Positions 12,905-23,290 are shown, counted from the first letter of the stretch. The stretch: 64,000 bases of DNA from Molanna angustata (GCA_963576475.1 OY754990.1:11897061-11961060); one strand, 5' to 3'. Program-made: numbers and translations. The notes: generated by a model from the sequence alone, not told the origin.

Positions 12905-13350
12905 TTCCCCTTATTTTTTGGTTAGGTTTATATTTATTTATTTATATAACACTTTTTTGTACATACATAAAATTACATAGTACAAATGGCGGACTTACTT
13001 ATTGCCTGGAGGCAATAAGTAAGTAAGTAATAACACCACCAGTATAAGACAGCAAAACAAAAGCGAGAAAATCAGAAAGGAAAGGGAGAGAATGAGGAGT
13101 GATCAAAAGGGATGGAAAGTGAAATTGGGATATATGTTCGTTATGGAATTGAGAGGAAGAGTGAGCATTTAAGACGAGATTTGAAAATTGTAAGTGATGT
13201 GGCAGTTCTAATATCAAATGCTAAATTGTTCCACAGCCGGGCAGCATGAATAGTGAAGGAAGATGAATAGTATTCTGTGTAGTGAGGTGGGATGGCAAGG
13301 GTTCTTTCTTCTCTAGACCGAAGTGGGAGTCCATGAGAGGACAACGGTTC
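12905..13350 (-). pseudogene. C-terminal end of a LINE ORF with tail
   Basis: The minus strand reads SSHGLPLRSREERTLAIPPH, then IHAARLWNNLAFDI and FKSRLK, parallel to 6717-6960. The downstream tail includes the ttattgcctggaggcaataa motif. Confidence 0.7.
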
Positions 13351-13380
13351 AAATCTTTCTTTCAGATATGCGGGGGCATT

Positions 13381-13470
13381 CGAATCCTTGAATGCATTTT
13401 TGATGAGTGCATTTTTAATGTATCAAAATTTCAAACAGTATAAAAATACCTCGATTTTCCAGACCGTGAG
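13381..13470 (+). mobile_element. fragment of element G
   Basis: Shares tccttgaatgcatttttgat and acctcgattttccagaccgt with 8332-8412. It directly borders the 21-bp minisatellite. Confidence 0.65.
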
Positions 13471-13490
13471 GGTACCGTGACCGTGACGAC

Positions 13491-13770
13491 CTAATCCGTA
13501 TGACGACACCGGCAACCCGTATATCGTCCTCGGCAATCCGTATGACGACATCGGCAATCCGTATGACGACACCGGCAACCCGTATATCGTCCTCGGCAAT
13601 CCGTATGACGACACCGGCAACCCGTATATCATCCTCGGCAATCCGTATGACGACATCGGCAATCCGTATGACGACACCGGCAACCCGTATATCGTCCTCG
13701 GCAATCCGTATATCGTCCTCGGCAATCCGTATGTCGACACCGGCAATCCGTATGACGTTATCGGCACGCT
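13491..13770. repeat. 21-bp minisatellite
   Basis: About 13 units alternating atccgtatgacgacaccggc and acccgtatatcgtcctcggc. Because 21 is divisible by three and the units lack stops, both strands show long frames (YGLP-type heptads on the minus strand). These are repeat artefacts and not genes. Confidence 0.9.
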
Positions 13771-13989
13771 TCGGAATTTTACCTCTCCGGGCTATGGCGT
13801 CGGCATTACCGACGCGACCGACGTTCCGATGCGTTTTTTTTTATTAATTAATTGTTTTTTTTAGTTGAGGTTGTTTTTCATAAAAGTGTACAGACTGCGA
13901 ACTATGTGAGCTAGTATGAAAAATGACCTGAGCTATGCGAGCTAAGCTAAACTAACTTAGCTTTTGGTCTGCAACCAACTTAAGACTCA

Positions 13990-14205
13990 TAAATAAATAC
14001 ATACCATCATTCCATATTCCTTACGGGGTAAGCAGAGAGAACCGAGCGCCATACTCTATTTTTGCACACATTCCTAGCTTCCTTTAGATCCATGCATCGT
14101 CTCATACATGCTCGTCGATTATTCAAGCTTCTTATATTCCCTTCTTTCAAAATATCATTCACATGGTCATGCCATCATTTTGTCCTCATTTTTCATTCAA
14201 TACGT
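13990..14205 (-). mobile_element. family P retrotransposon 3' fragment
   Basis: Contains ttacggggtaagcagagaga, catgcatcgtctcatacatg and attcacatggtcatgccatc, which align with the minus-strand copies at 53.7 and 55.8 kb. Confidence 0.75.
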
Positions 14206-14279
14206 TTACAGGTTCTTTGTTTCAGACCTTTATTTTCATTTTTCAATGAAATATCATAAAATATTGAATGATTTGGATT

Positions 14280-14364
14280 TAAGGGGTTATAGAATGGTAT
14301 AAATTCTTCAACTATATATACTATCGCCATTGACAGTTGGATTTCATGTGTTACATGCAACTAG
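14280..14364 (+). mobile_element. Helitron-like element H, 3' end only
   Basis: Ends tttcatgtgttacatgcaac and tag, giving the hairpin CATGT-gtt-ACATG followed by CTAG and then T. This is the same 3' terminus as the minus-strand copies at 35174 and 45135. Confidence 0.7.
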
Positions 14365-14497
14365 TAGTACATACATTCTAAACGAAAATTATGATCGGAT
14401 TCTGCATTCACACAATTATTAAAAGGAAATAAACAAAAATACAAACAAGACATGTACCTCTTACGTACTATACCTAATATCAAAAGTGTGAATTAGT

Positions 14498-14625
14498 GTG
14501 GGTGCGCGCACGAGAGAGAGAGAGTAACAATATGTATGTGTGTGAGAAAGAGTGTGAGTGTGTGGATGGGTGGGTGTGTATGTTTGTGCGTGTGTGAGAG
14601 TGGGTGTGCATGTGTGTGTATATGA
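14498..14625. repeat. GT/GA microsatellite
   Basis: Imperfect gagagagaga and gtgtgtgagagtg runs. Antisense frames rich in His/Thr across it are low-complexity artefacts. Confidence 0.9.
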
Positions 14626-14639
14626 TAGACAAACATATA

Positions 14640-14820
14640 TTGGTGGTGGCATAACGGTTAGCGCGCTGGATTAGTAATCTAAAGGTCGCGAGTTCAAATC
14701 CTGCCACGACCGATTTTGTTCACCTATAGCACAATCATTTATGCTTTGTTTAGGGAATGTATGAGGATGTATAGGTATGTACTTTTTACAAGGACATATT
14801 CATTCGTTTTAAAAAATATA
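14640..14820 (+). mobile_element. tRNA-derived SINE, family A variant
   Basis: Contains ggtggcataacggttagcgc and aggtcgcgagttcaaatcct, then gcacaatcatttatgc and an acaaggacatattcatt tail. Confidence 0.8.
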
Positions 14821-15280
14821 TATTGACAGATTCATAAGTTGAGAAAAAAAGTAAAAATATTGCTGAGGTTGGTTGGGAAAAATAAAATTAATATGTACCT
14901 AGTTGTTGATGATAGATATAAGTTTGTTTTTGAATGCCATATGTGAATCAAAAAATATGTCAAAGTCGGCATTTTTTTCATGATAGTTGAATAAGTTTAT
15001 CATTCTGTTAATCAAAGGGTTTTTGCAAGCATTTATTTTTTATTTTATTTATTTTATTTCATATGTAGTATTGGATACAACAGTTATTTAAGTTTTACAT
15101 TACAAAAGAAAGAACAAAACAATTATGATTTACTACGCCAATTACTGAATCCATCTATTTACAATTTGAAGTATTATTATATGAGATACAGATTGAAAGT
15201 GAAAAAAAAAAAATTATAAATATTCATTTAAAAAATATTCATTTGTTTTACAATAAACGCATGTGTCATTCTTCCTTTTA
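14821..15280. other. AT-rich stretch upstream of otk exon 1 seen
   Basis: No coding signal. From 15281 to 15345 lies a short minus-strand fragment of repeat E (ggttaccccacaatttggta). Confidence 0.5.
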
Positions 15281-15422
15281 TAATTTTAATATGTCGCTGG
15301 TTACCCCACAATTTGGTATATTATGCCGTGATGGTGTGTGGTTATTTTTATGTTTACCGAACGTTTTGGCAGGACAATCGGGTCTGCTAATGAATAAATA
15401 TATTTTTTCTTTCATTTCCCAG

Positions 15423-15540
15423 GGCTGGACTATCCCATTGTCGAACCTGAGTCAGCCAAGGATCCGCAGAAGGACAGTGATCTGGTTCTGCTGTGCACGG
15501 CGGACCTAGGTCCAGGAGACTTCCAATATCACTGGTTCAG
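15423..15540 (+). CDS. otk: otk exon 1 seen: Ig domain 1, N-terminal half
   Basis: The exon follows the acceptor tttcatttcccag and ends at donor gtaaac. It begins with the last two bases of a codon (phase 1) and reads LDYPIVEPESAKDPQKDSDL, then VLLC and YHWF. The Cys of VLLC and the Trp of HWF are the B-strand Cys and core Trp of an Ig fold. It ends with two bases of an Arg codon completed by the next exon. The phase-1 start means at least one upstream coding exon exists, expected to hold the initiator Met and signal peptide. Confidence 0.85.
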
Positions 15541-15609
15541 GTAAACTTGTAATCCATATTTTCTAGTTCCTCCCTTCAGAAAAAGATACATATTTTTCTC
15601 AAAATTTCG

Positions 15610-15908
15610 TTCAATTTTCGTCCAATTAAACTTTGGTTCAATTTTCGATTATTTAAACCTTAGTTTAATTGTCGATTAATTAAACCTTAGTTTAATTGTC
15701 GATTAATTAAACCTTGGTTTAATTGTCGATTAATTGAACCTTGGTTTAATTGTCGATTAATTAAACCTTGGTTTAATTGTCGATTAATTAAACCTTGGTT
15801 TAATTGTCAATTAATTAAACCTTGGTTTAATTTTCGTTAGATTAAACCAAGGTTTAATTGTCGTTAGATTAAACCTTGGTTTGATTGTCATTAAATTAAA
15901 CCTTGGTA
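15610..15908. repeat. 27-bp minisatellite in intron 1
   Basis: About 11 units of ttaattgtcgattaattaaa plus ccttggt. Each unit includes the near-palindrome aaaccttggttt, so the array can form many small hairpins. It begins 70 bases after the donor of exon 1. Confidence 0.85.
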
Positions 15909-16600
15909 TAATTTCGTGTAAAAGTTTTCACATAAATGGCATAGTTAATTTTTTGGTGATTGCAATAATCGGGGTCGCAAATAAAGAAGATTATAATACT
16001 CATTTAAAGTAACCTGTATTTTGGACGTTGTTTGTTGTTGACATTGTAAACAAGACCACGTTGGAAACGCCTTCCGTCTTTAGTATTGAAGATTGTTATT
16101 TTAGTATTATTTAACAAATTAGTCACAGTACAGATAATATAAAGTGTTGACATGCATTTGAATCAGCACTCAGTAATTAATCATCATTTTTACATAAAAC
16201 ATAATGACACTATTCCTGGAAAATATATTTTCAATAATAAGGTATTTTATGTTTTATTTTTTCATTATACACTCGTACATATTGACTTCGCGGAAGTTGG
16301 TATTCCAACGCCGACAAATATGAGTACAATGTTTAGTTTCAACTCCAGGGAGGTGAATATATTTGTCAAAAAATTCATTAAGGCCGCACAGGCACTGAGA
16401 ATTTTTAGCGAGTTGTACTCCACTTCTCGTACTGAAGTACATAGAAGCGGTAGGGTCCGTCCCGCCATACATTTTGTGCGACTTCTTATAACACACTTAG
16501 GCCAATTGGCCTTAGTGTGCTGCCTTAAACTTAAAGACATCAAAATCTAGTATTGTACACAGAGTTGAATTAAAACAAATAAATTATAATAGCTTGCTGT

Positions 16601-16735
16601 CAAGCACCGGCTTAGAATAGTGTTTCCACATTTTCTATTATCATCGTTTTCAGGTGTCTCGTAAGAGCCGGATAATAGAAAATACAACAGGCAACAATAA
16701 CATCTCACATAATTTAGCAAAGAGATTCAACAAAA
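16601..16735 (-). mobile_element. repeat E fragment
   Basis: Minus-strand 3' half: agcaccggcttagaatagtg to aacaataacatctcacataa. It lies 90 bases upstream of exon 2. Confidence 0.7.
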
Positions 16736-16825
16736 AGACAATTGAAATATATTTAATTTTAATTCATATTTTTTTTAAATAAATTAAAAAAATTAAATTA
16801 AAAATGTGACTTTATTGTTTTTCAG

Positions 16826-16924
16826 AAATTCAGACCGTCTGACGTCCAAGTCGCCACGTATTACAATAAAAAACAAAAAGATGTGGATCCAGGAGGCTTC
16901 GGCCAAAGACAACGGAGTCTACAG
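16826..16924 (+). CDS. otk: otk exon 2 seen: Ig domain 1, middle
   Basis: Acceptor ttgtttttcag; donor gtatct. The frame reads NSDRLTSKSPRITIKNKK and then MWIQEASAKDNGVY, where the D-x-G-x-Y motif precedes the second Ig cysteine, which is encoded by the next exon. The exon enters in phase 2 and exits in phase 2. The donor is unusual because a Helitron-like 5' end (tctatatac) begins only three intronic bases after the exon, so the element supplies donor positions +4 onward. Confidence 0.85.
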
Positions 16925-16927
16925 GTA

Positions 16928-17095
16928 TCTATATACATAAAAATGGATGTATGTATGTATATTTGTTCGTATGTATGTGGCCGATGAACTAGATTGTCCA
17001 TCCGATTTCAATGAAACTTTGGGAATTTGTTCAGCGCATACCGGAGAAGGATATTGCATTATAATTTATTTATTTATGTTTATTTTAATGGGAAC
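16928..17095 (+). mobile_element. Helitron-like 5' end in intron 2
   Basis: Begins tctatatacataaaaatgga and continues tccatccgatttcaatgaaa and ttgttcagcgcataccgg, matching 9971-10090. The insertion sits after gta of the exon 2 donor, consistent with an A|T target. No matching 3' terminus was found. Confidence 0.6.
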
Positions 17096-17396
17096 AATGA
17101 AACATCTCTAAGTATGAATTGTAGGTATATTTTTACATTTCAATAGTGACATACATAGATAGAAGAGAGATTGTGTTTACAGGACTTATGACCTGGTTTT
17201 AGTGAACATTTTTCGCGCTTGCGCAACATTCACCAATTGAATGTCTTAATTTTCCTTGCGTCGGCTTCTGATTTTTAGACGTTGTATTTATTCAAACTGA
17301 GTGTTCCTTTCATTGTGGTGTGTTAAAGTTGCCATCTATTGAACGAAGCTCAAACTAAGATCTATAATTCTCTATAATTTTTATTTTTTATTACAG

Positions 17397-17461
17397 ATGC
17401 AGCGTACACTATGATGGCGAAATGAGAGAGTGTTCTCAAAATTACGTATTGAATATGAAAG
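17397..17461 (+). CDS. otk: otk exon 3 seen: end of Ig domain 1
   Basis: Acceptor tttttattacag; donor gttggt, which is weak at positions +3 to +5. It completes Arg and then encodes CSVHYDGEMRECSQNYVLNM plus K, giving the F-strand Cys and the G strand of the first Ig domain. It exits in phase 1, the phase used by every later Ig-domain boundary in this gene. Ig1 is the only domain here spread over three exons. Confidence 0.82.
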
Positions 17462-17896
17462 GTTGGTATATTTTTGTATTTTATTTGTTACGTTTGAAAG
17501 ATTTTTAAGCATATTTATATATATCAAACGAGCACTCAACATGCACTGCCTCATGTCATCGGATCTTTGAAAAGATCATTTTTAACTTAAGAGGGTGACT
17601 GCTGCCAATGTACCTATTTTTTTCAATTTGAATTTGCATCATTACTACAAAACAAATCATTTTGAAAAACAATAACTTAGTTAATTTGGATATTAATAAA
17701 GAAAAATATACCTTAACTTTTTAATTATGTTCTGTATATTATATTCTTGTAGGAAAATAATAAGCATACCCTGATTTTTGACATTTATCTTAAATTTCTA
17801 AAAAAACTATAAGGTATAGAGCATTATTTTTTTAAGAAACTGGTATGGTTGAGTTTATTGTTGGCCACAACTCACTCGTTTACTGTCGCTTTTCAG

Positions 17897-18044
17897 ACCC
17901 CAACGTACCAGAGATGGTGGTGAGACCGCTGGACGTTCTGCTGCAGCCCAAGGCCACGGCCATCTTCCACTGTCAATACAAGATGGCCGACGCTGTCGAA
18001 TGGTTCAAAAATGACAACAACGTGCCGTTTGAAAACGGAGAAAG
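17897..18044 (+). CDS. otk: otk exon 4 seen: Ig domain 2, first half
   Basis: Acceptor cgcttttcag; donor gtagtt. The frame gives DPNVPEMVVRPLDVLLQPKA, then FHCQYKMADAVEWFKNDNN. FHC and VEWF are the Ig B-strand Cys and core Trp. The exon enters in phase 1 and exits in phase 2. A copy of a repeat terminus (gttggccacaactcactcg) ends 19 bases before the exon, and a SINE starts about 15 bases after it, so both splice regions of this exon are bordered by mobile DNA. Confidence 0.88.
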
Positions 18045-18059
18045 GTAGTTCTATTTTTT

Positions 18060-18268
18060 TAGTCTCTAAAGACTGTTGTTCTGGGACGTGGGAGTCTCTT
18101 GCGAGGCTGAACTCCAGCTTCATCGCTATCGTTTGGAGGTCACTCTGGAGTCTAGGTTGTCCATTTGGCATCTCATGCGGAGCCAATTCCAGACTTATAA
18201 AAGCTTTGTATCCACCGGGAATCGAATCCGGTGTCAGATATCTAACCACTAGAGCCATGAAGGCCAAC
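18060..18268 (-). mobile_element. tRNA-derived SINE, family C
   Basis: The minus strand reads ttggccttcatggctctagt and gattcgattcccggtggata, tRNA-like A- and B-boxes. The head resembles family B but the body differs. It begins about 15 bases after exon 4. Confidence 0.75.
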
Positions 18269-18299
18269 ATATTTGATTTATTTATGCGGTGTTTGTTTT

Positions 18300-18862
18300 T
18301 GTGATATATTTATCTTTATCCCATTCTTATCTCTAAATTGTGATATATTTATCTTTATCCCATTCTCGTCTCTAAATTATGATGTATTTATCTTTATCCC
18401 ATTCTCGTCTCTAAATTGTGATATATTTATCTTTATCCCATTCTCGTCTCTAAATTGTGATATATTTATCTTTATCCCATTCTCGTCTCTAAATTGTGAT
18501 ATATTTATCTTTATCCCATTCTCGTCTCTAAATTGTGATATATTTATCTTTATCCCATTCTCGTCTCTAAATTGTGATATATTTATCTTTATCCCATTCT
18601 CGTCTCTAAATTGTGATATATTTATTTTTATCCCATTCTCGTCTCTAAATTGTGATATATTTATCTTTATCCCATTCTCGCCTCAAAATTGTGATATATG
18701 TATCTTTATCCCATTCTCGTCTCTAAATTGTGATATATTTATTTTTATCCCATTCTCGTCTCTAAATTGTGATATATTTATCTTTATCCCATTCTCGCCT
18801 CAAAATTGTGATATATGTATCTTTATCCCATTCTCGTCTCTAAATTGTGATATATTTATCAA
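18300..18862. repeat. 39-bp minisatellite in intron 4
   Basis: About 14 units of gtgatatatttatctttatc plus ccattctcgtctctaaatt. The 39-bp period keeps a frame open (CDIFIFIPFSSLN repeated), but this is an intronic array with no start context and not a protein gene. Confidence 0.9.
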
Positions 18863-19047
18863 TTAATACAAATGTATAATTTGACACTTCTTATTACAAT
18901 CCATTATAATATAATATCTAATTATATTGCACGCGTAAACTATATACAAACACTGTATGAGCCGTTTTTAGCAAAATATTATAAATCCTTCAAACTTTGC
19001 GTGAGCAGCTCTGTAGTGTTTACTTACTTTCCGTGTCCGGAACACCA

Positions 19048-19660
19048 TCATATTCGTAGCCCCCAATATTCGGCCACTTGGATTCCACTAGTGTTTGCTA
19101 TCACTGTGTCTTGGTGCGTGCATGTTGCTCCTATCATGGGACATGACAGTAGGTACACGTTGTCCTGTCTGGCGCCACACTCGCAGATGTCTTCCTCTCT
19201 GTATCCCCATTTCTTGAGGTCACTGTAACAGCAGGAGACACCCGTTCTGAGCCTATTGAGCTCTCTCCATGTTGGATAAGGCAGGTTGTTTCCTACTGAC
19301 ACGTCCTCCGCGGGTGGTAGCTGAGTGCGTTCGACACTATCACGCCACAGTGACAGCCTTCGGGCCTCGGGGAGGCTAACTATAGGGGCGGTCATCTCCA
19401 GGAAGCTTCTTCTGGACTTGATTCTGCACTGATGCGGCTGTGAGCCATACATTGGGTGCCTAGGGTCAGTTTGCTGCTTGCTCCGTTTGACTTCTGCTGC
19501 AACACGCCGTCTGATCGTAGGGGGGGCAATACCCAAAATTGGATAGAATTCTTTAGTGGGGGTCGGTTTTAGGCAACCAGATATTAATCTGGCTGTTTCA
19601 TTAATTGCCACATCTACCCTTTTTGCGTGTGATACTGGTGCAGCATATTCAGCATTTTTT
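19048..19660 (-). pseudogene. C-terminal part of a jockey-like LINE RT ORF
   Basis: Continuous minus-strand frame of about 200 codons: HAKRVDVAINETARLISGCL, PTPTKEFYPILGIAPP, LNRLRTGVSCCYSDLKKWGY and CECGARQDNVYLLSCP. The last block is the Cys-rich tail common in insect jockey-clade elements (family knowledge). It lacks the catalytic domain but has stayed open, so insertion may be fairly recent. It lies in intron 4. Confidence 0.8.
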
Positions 19661-19695
19661 GTAAAGTTCATTTTTAAAAAATAAAAATAAAACAA

Positions 19696-19834
19696 ACTTT
19701 GTAATACTTCTACTTTACAACTTGCGACTAAGTAATAACACTTTGGAGCTTGCGCTCACAGTAATAAAAGGTTACTGATGACGAGCACAAGCTAGAAACT
19801 TGTTGCAAGTTGTAAAGTAGAAATATCACAAAGT
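19696..19834. repeat. inverted repeat with 30-bp arms
   Basis: 19696-19725 (ending tctactttacaacttgc) is complementary to 19805-19834 (gcaagttgtaaagtaga onward) with about two mismatches. It could be a small MITE. Confidence 0.7.
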
Positions 19835-19869
19835 TCATTATATTTTTGTTTTTTAAAATATTATATCTC

Positions 19870-20080
19870 CCGATCAACGAATAGGGGAAGACCAAAAAAT
19901 ACATGGATGGCGCAAAGGAGTTCACAATTGATGAAACAAGAATTGACATCGGAGGCGGCCCAGAACCGAAGAGTGTAACCGAAGTTGGGAAGAGGCCAGG
20001 AAGATGAAGAAGATATTCAATTGCCAGTCTCAAATCTGTTTTAAGTTGGTTGAACCACACCACCACACCATTGTGCATGA
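19870..20080 (+). mobile_element. LINE-like tail fragment in intron 4
   Basis: Translates as RGRPKNTWMAQRSS and later TSEAAQNRR, similar in pattern to the end of LINE ORFs. The final part (attgccagtctcaaatctgt) recurs inverted near 59694-59720. Confidence 0.5.
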
Positions 20081-20321
20081 AGTAGTGGTGTGTTGTGTAT
20101 GTATGTGTTAACGTGGTACACAGTTGACCCACTATATTTTGTCTATCACTCGCCACACGTACAAAGGCATGGTGCGACCTTCCAATGTCCTTATGTATTT
20201 GAAATAGCACATTTTTTTTATACATATTTTTAAAAGATGGCACTTGAAAATCACGAAATAGTTGCAAAGTTGGGTATTCAGATGGTTTCTAATTTATGTA
20301 TTGACGAATTATTTATTTCAG

Positions 20322-20458
20322 AGTCACCGTCCACAAGAACGGAACTCTGATGATAAAGGAGGTGACAAGACGTGATGAAGGCTTCTACATGTGCGTCGCC
20401 TTCAAAAACACAGAGAAGACGCAGATGCAAAAGTTTTCTGCCAAACTGAAGGTGGCCT
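20322..20458 (+). CDS. otk: otk exon 5 seen: Ig domain 2, second half
   Basis: Acceptor tttatttcag; strong donor gtgagt. The frame reads VTVHKNGTLMIKEVTRRDEG then FYMCVAF and SAKLKVA. The NGTLMIKEV...DEGFYMC run is the classical E-F strand region of an I-set Ig domain. It enters in phase 2 and exits in phase 1. The preceding intron, 2.3 kb, holds a SINE, a 39-bp minisatellite and an RT fragment. Confidence 0.9.
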
Positions 20459-20490
20459 GTGAGTATTTGTACTATCTTGAATTATAAAAC

Positions 20491-20875
20491 GACTGGGTTG
20501 TGGCCAACGTTAAACTCCTCACTAACAAGACACTCCACAAAATATTCTAATGAGTTTGTTGATTTATTTTTAGTTTAAATATTTTATTATTAAAACTTGA
20601 TAATTCTTCGATGCAATTTTATGAAAGTGATGTGCCTTATTACCAATTTGAAAATGATAATAAAAAATTTTTAATTTCCTGAACTTGGGGTCATTTTGAA
20701 GTATTCGACAGTAGAAAAAATTGAGAAGCACTATTCAGATATCCTTCAAAATCTAATGAAGTCTTAGCGAATATTAGATATACATATTTACAAAATTTGA
20801 AAAGAATCGAATGAGTACTTTAGTCTATAATAGATGAAATAGAATAAACACGCTGTACATACCACACAGCACAGA
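20491..20875. mobile_element. non-autonomous element F, inverted truncated copy
   Basis: Begins gactgggttgtggccaacgt and continues inverted relative to copy 1. The hairpin end is missing. It starts 32 bases after exon 5. Confidence 0.75.
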
Positions 20876-20888
20876 TAATACATATCAG

Positions 20889-21062
20889 ATGGGTCGATGG
20901 CAGAGCGGTTAGCGCGCTGGGTTAGTAATCTAGTGGTCGCGAGTTAGAATCCTGCCTCGACACCCATAGCACAAGCATTTATGCTTATTTTAAGGAACGT
21001 AGGAAGATGTACATGTACTTGTTTAACAAGAACATATTCATTCTTTTTTAAAAAAAAAGAAA
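20889..21062 (+). mobile_element. tRNA-derived SINE, family A
   Basis: Contains gggtcgatggcagagcggtt and gtggtcgcgagttagaatcc, ending in an A-rich tail. It sits immediately after the element F copy. Confidence 0.85.
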
Positions 21063-21119
21063 AATATATATCTGTACCTCAGAGCCAGACGATATTAAGT
21101 CCATGTCCTTGTTAAAAGT

Positions 21120-21460
21120 AAGGCTTAGGCCCGAATTATAGATTCGTTCTCCAGCTTGAGACTGGTCTTGAGAACACGTTCTCAACCAAAATGGTATTAA
21201 AGAAACAAAAGTCACTGAGCTTGATCTCAAGACCGTTCTCGAAATGTATGGAAAAGTTGAAATTGCTTCGAGACAGCTATCCCGCTGTCTTGAGAACGGT
21301 CTCAACGAGAGAGAAGGAGACAGCGCTTTACACGAAAAAGAGACGCATATAGACACGGAAGAATTTCGCGTTAATTACTATTTTGACGTTTACATTGTTA
21401 GCGATACTAAAATGGATCAAGTATCTTATTTAGAACCTTCCGGGGGTAATTTACATACAT
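21120..21460 (+). repeat. repeat R, copy 2
   Basis: Most complete copy: from cttaggcccgaattatagat to ccttccgggggtaatttac. Matches 2021-2235 and 26606-26935. Confidence 0.7.
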
Positions 21461-21486
21461 TCATTCATAAACTGGTTAGACGTTAA

Positions 21487-22462
21487 TCTACTGACACTAA
21501 ATATTGAAAAAACAAAGTACATGACTTTTAGTATAGACCCTAGACGTAAACCTAAGCTCGACAGCAACTTGACTATACACGATTGTACTCGACGTCAAAG
21601 TTGCTCCTGCAAGACTCTCAATAGGACAACGGAAATTAAATACTTAGGTATTTACATTGACAATTTCTTTAGATGGACTGAACACATAAACGCTACTGCG
21701 AAAAAAATTAAAAAACTTATATATTTATTAAAACATTTGTAATATAATGGACCAAAAAACTTTAAAAACTATATATTATGCTTTAGCACAATCCATTATC
21801 TCTCACGGAGTGATTGGATGGGGAGGTGCAGCTAAAACAAATATGGATCCTCTCTTCAAAGCTCTCATTAAAGTCATTACAAAAAAACCTTTCATTTTCC
21901 CAACCATTCAACTATTTAAAGACCTTAACGTACTAACTGTAACACAACTTTATGTAAAACAAATACTAATACACTTTCACAACGATAAAGAAAACCATAT
22001 CACTGCTCAACATTCTCACGATACAAGACACAAACTTCAACTAATCACTCCGATGACGAATACTGCATACGGACATAGACATTATCAATACTTGGCTCCA
22101 AAAATACTAAATTTAGTTGCTAAAGACATAAAGGACATACAGATAATGAAGAAAACAAGACTAAAACTAACAATTCATACGTGGCTATATAATAAAGGGA
22201 TTAACTATTGTCAATCCTTAACAACATATTATGTATACAACAAATCTCACATAGGACTAACATAGTGAAACATAGACTGCACAACATAACAACATATATT
22301 ATGTAACTAATTATTATGTAACTAGTATACCACCTCGGAACAGGCCTGGCCTAGTGAGGTGGTACAAACCAACCCATATATTTGAAATAATTTTAAGTGT
22401 AATTTAACTAATGTATTTTTACTTGTACTTATTTTGTAATTTTTATATTTTTGGTATTAATA

Positions 22463-22518
<56 letters not shown>
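21487..22518 (+). mobile_element. 5'-truncated non-LTR retrotransposon with long poly(A)
   Basis: The plus strand reads LLTLNIEKTKYMTFSID, TTEIKYLGIYIDNFFRWTEH and, after one break, TLKTIYYALAQSIISHGVIG and LYVKQILIHFHN: the C-terminal palm/thumb of an RT. A 3' UTR follows, then an uninterrupted A tract from about 22465 to 22518. The long pure A tail and nearly intact frame suggest a young insertion. It lies in intron 5. Confidence 0.85.
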
Positions 22519-22520
<2 letters not shown>

Positions 22521-22794
22521 TACTATGTGAATTAAATTTTGTAAGATTTCGGTACATCCAGTAAATATCATGTTGTTATTCTATGCATGTTGTATCATAT
22601 TTTGAAATGACTGTCTTTCCTGGATCTATTAACTGTAGGTACACACATTTCCATAATATGCTATATGATAGATAAACGAAGAAGTATTTATTTTCCTCTT
22701 CCGAATAAAATGATCGACATTTTCACTATTTAATCAAGTATCATAATATTATGATGCATAAATTTCTCTACACTTTCGAAGATTACCATACCAT

Positions 22795-23290
22795 ACCATC
22801 ACGGCATATCCCACAATGTGGGGTAACCAGCGAAAGATGTGCGGGTGTGCATTGCCTTATAAAAGGGAACACAACATATCTGTGTATACCCACACACCAG
22901 TCTCGTCTCACCTAAAAAGGCACTACATACAGAATGTGTGATGGTGAACCTCATTGCTGAACTATGTGAGATGTTATTGTTGCCTGTTGTATTTTCTATT
23001 ACCCGGCTCTTACGAGACACCCGAAACACTACATTCAGAATGTGTGATGGTGAACCTCATTGCTGAACTATGCGAGATGTTATTGTTGCCTGTTGTATTT
23101 TCTATTACCCGGCTCTTACGAGACACCCGAAACACTACATTCAGAATGTGTGATGGTGAACCTCATTGCTGAACTATGCGAGATGTTATTGTTGCCTGTT
23201 GTATTTTCTATTACCCGGCTCTTACGGGACACTCGAAAACAATAATAGAAAAGAGTGGAAGCACTATTCTAAGCCGGTACCTCACAGCTA
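22795..23290 (+). mobile_element. repeat E, copy 3, with internal triplication
   Basis: Normal E ends, but a 106-bp internal segment (actacattcagaatgtgtga to ttacgagacacccgaaac) is present three times in tandem. Repeated short frames within it come from this. Confidence 0.85.

Noticed and set aside
13423..13847. Two overlapping open frames of about 115 codons on opposite strands
   Set aside because: Both are produced by the 21-bp minisatellite. The flanks are transposon sequence, and there is no evidence of a gene.
16152..16550. 132-codon open frame in intron 1, with antisense frames
   Set aside because: No recognisable domain, no splice-linked partner, and the end contains a repeat palindrome (aggccaattggcct) also seen at 46.5 kb. 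It is probably an old element.
18273..18866. 197-codon open frame with CDIFIFIPFSSLN repeats
   Set aside because: It comes from the 39-bp minisatellite, whose period is divisible by three. It lies within an otk intron and has no family or start context.
20400..20520. Extension of exon 5 beyond its donor
   Set aside because: The strong gtgagt donor and phase-1 match to exon 6 fit better, and the frame soon enters element F.
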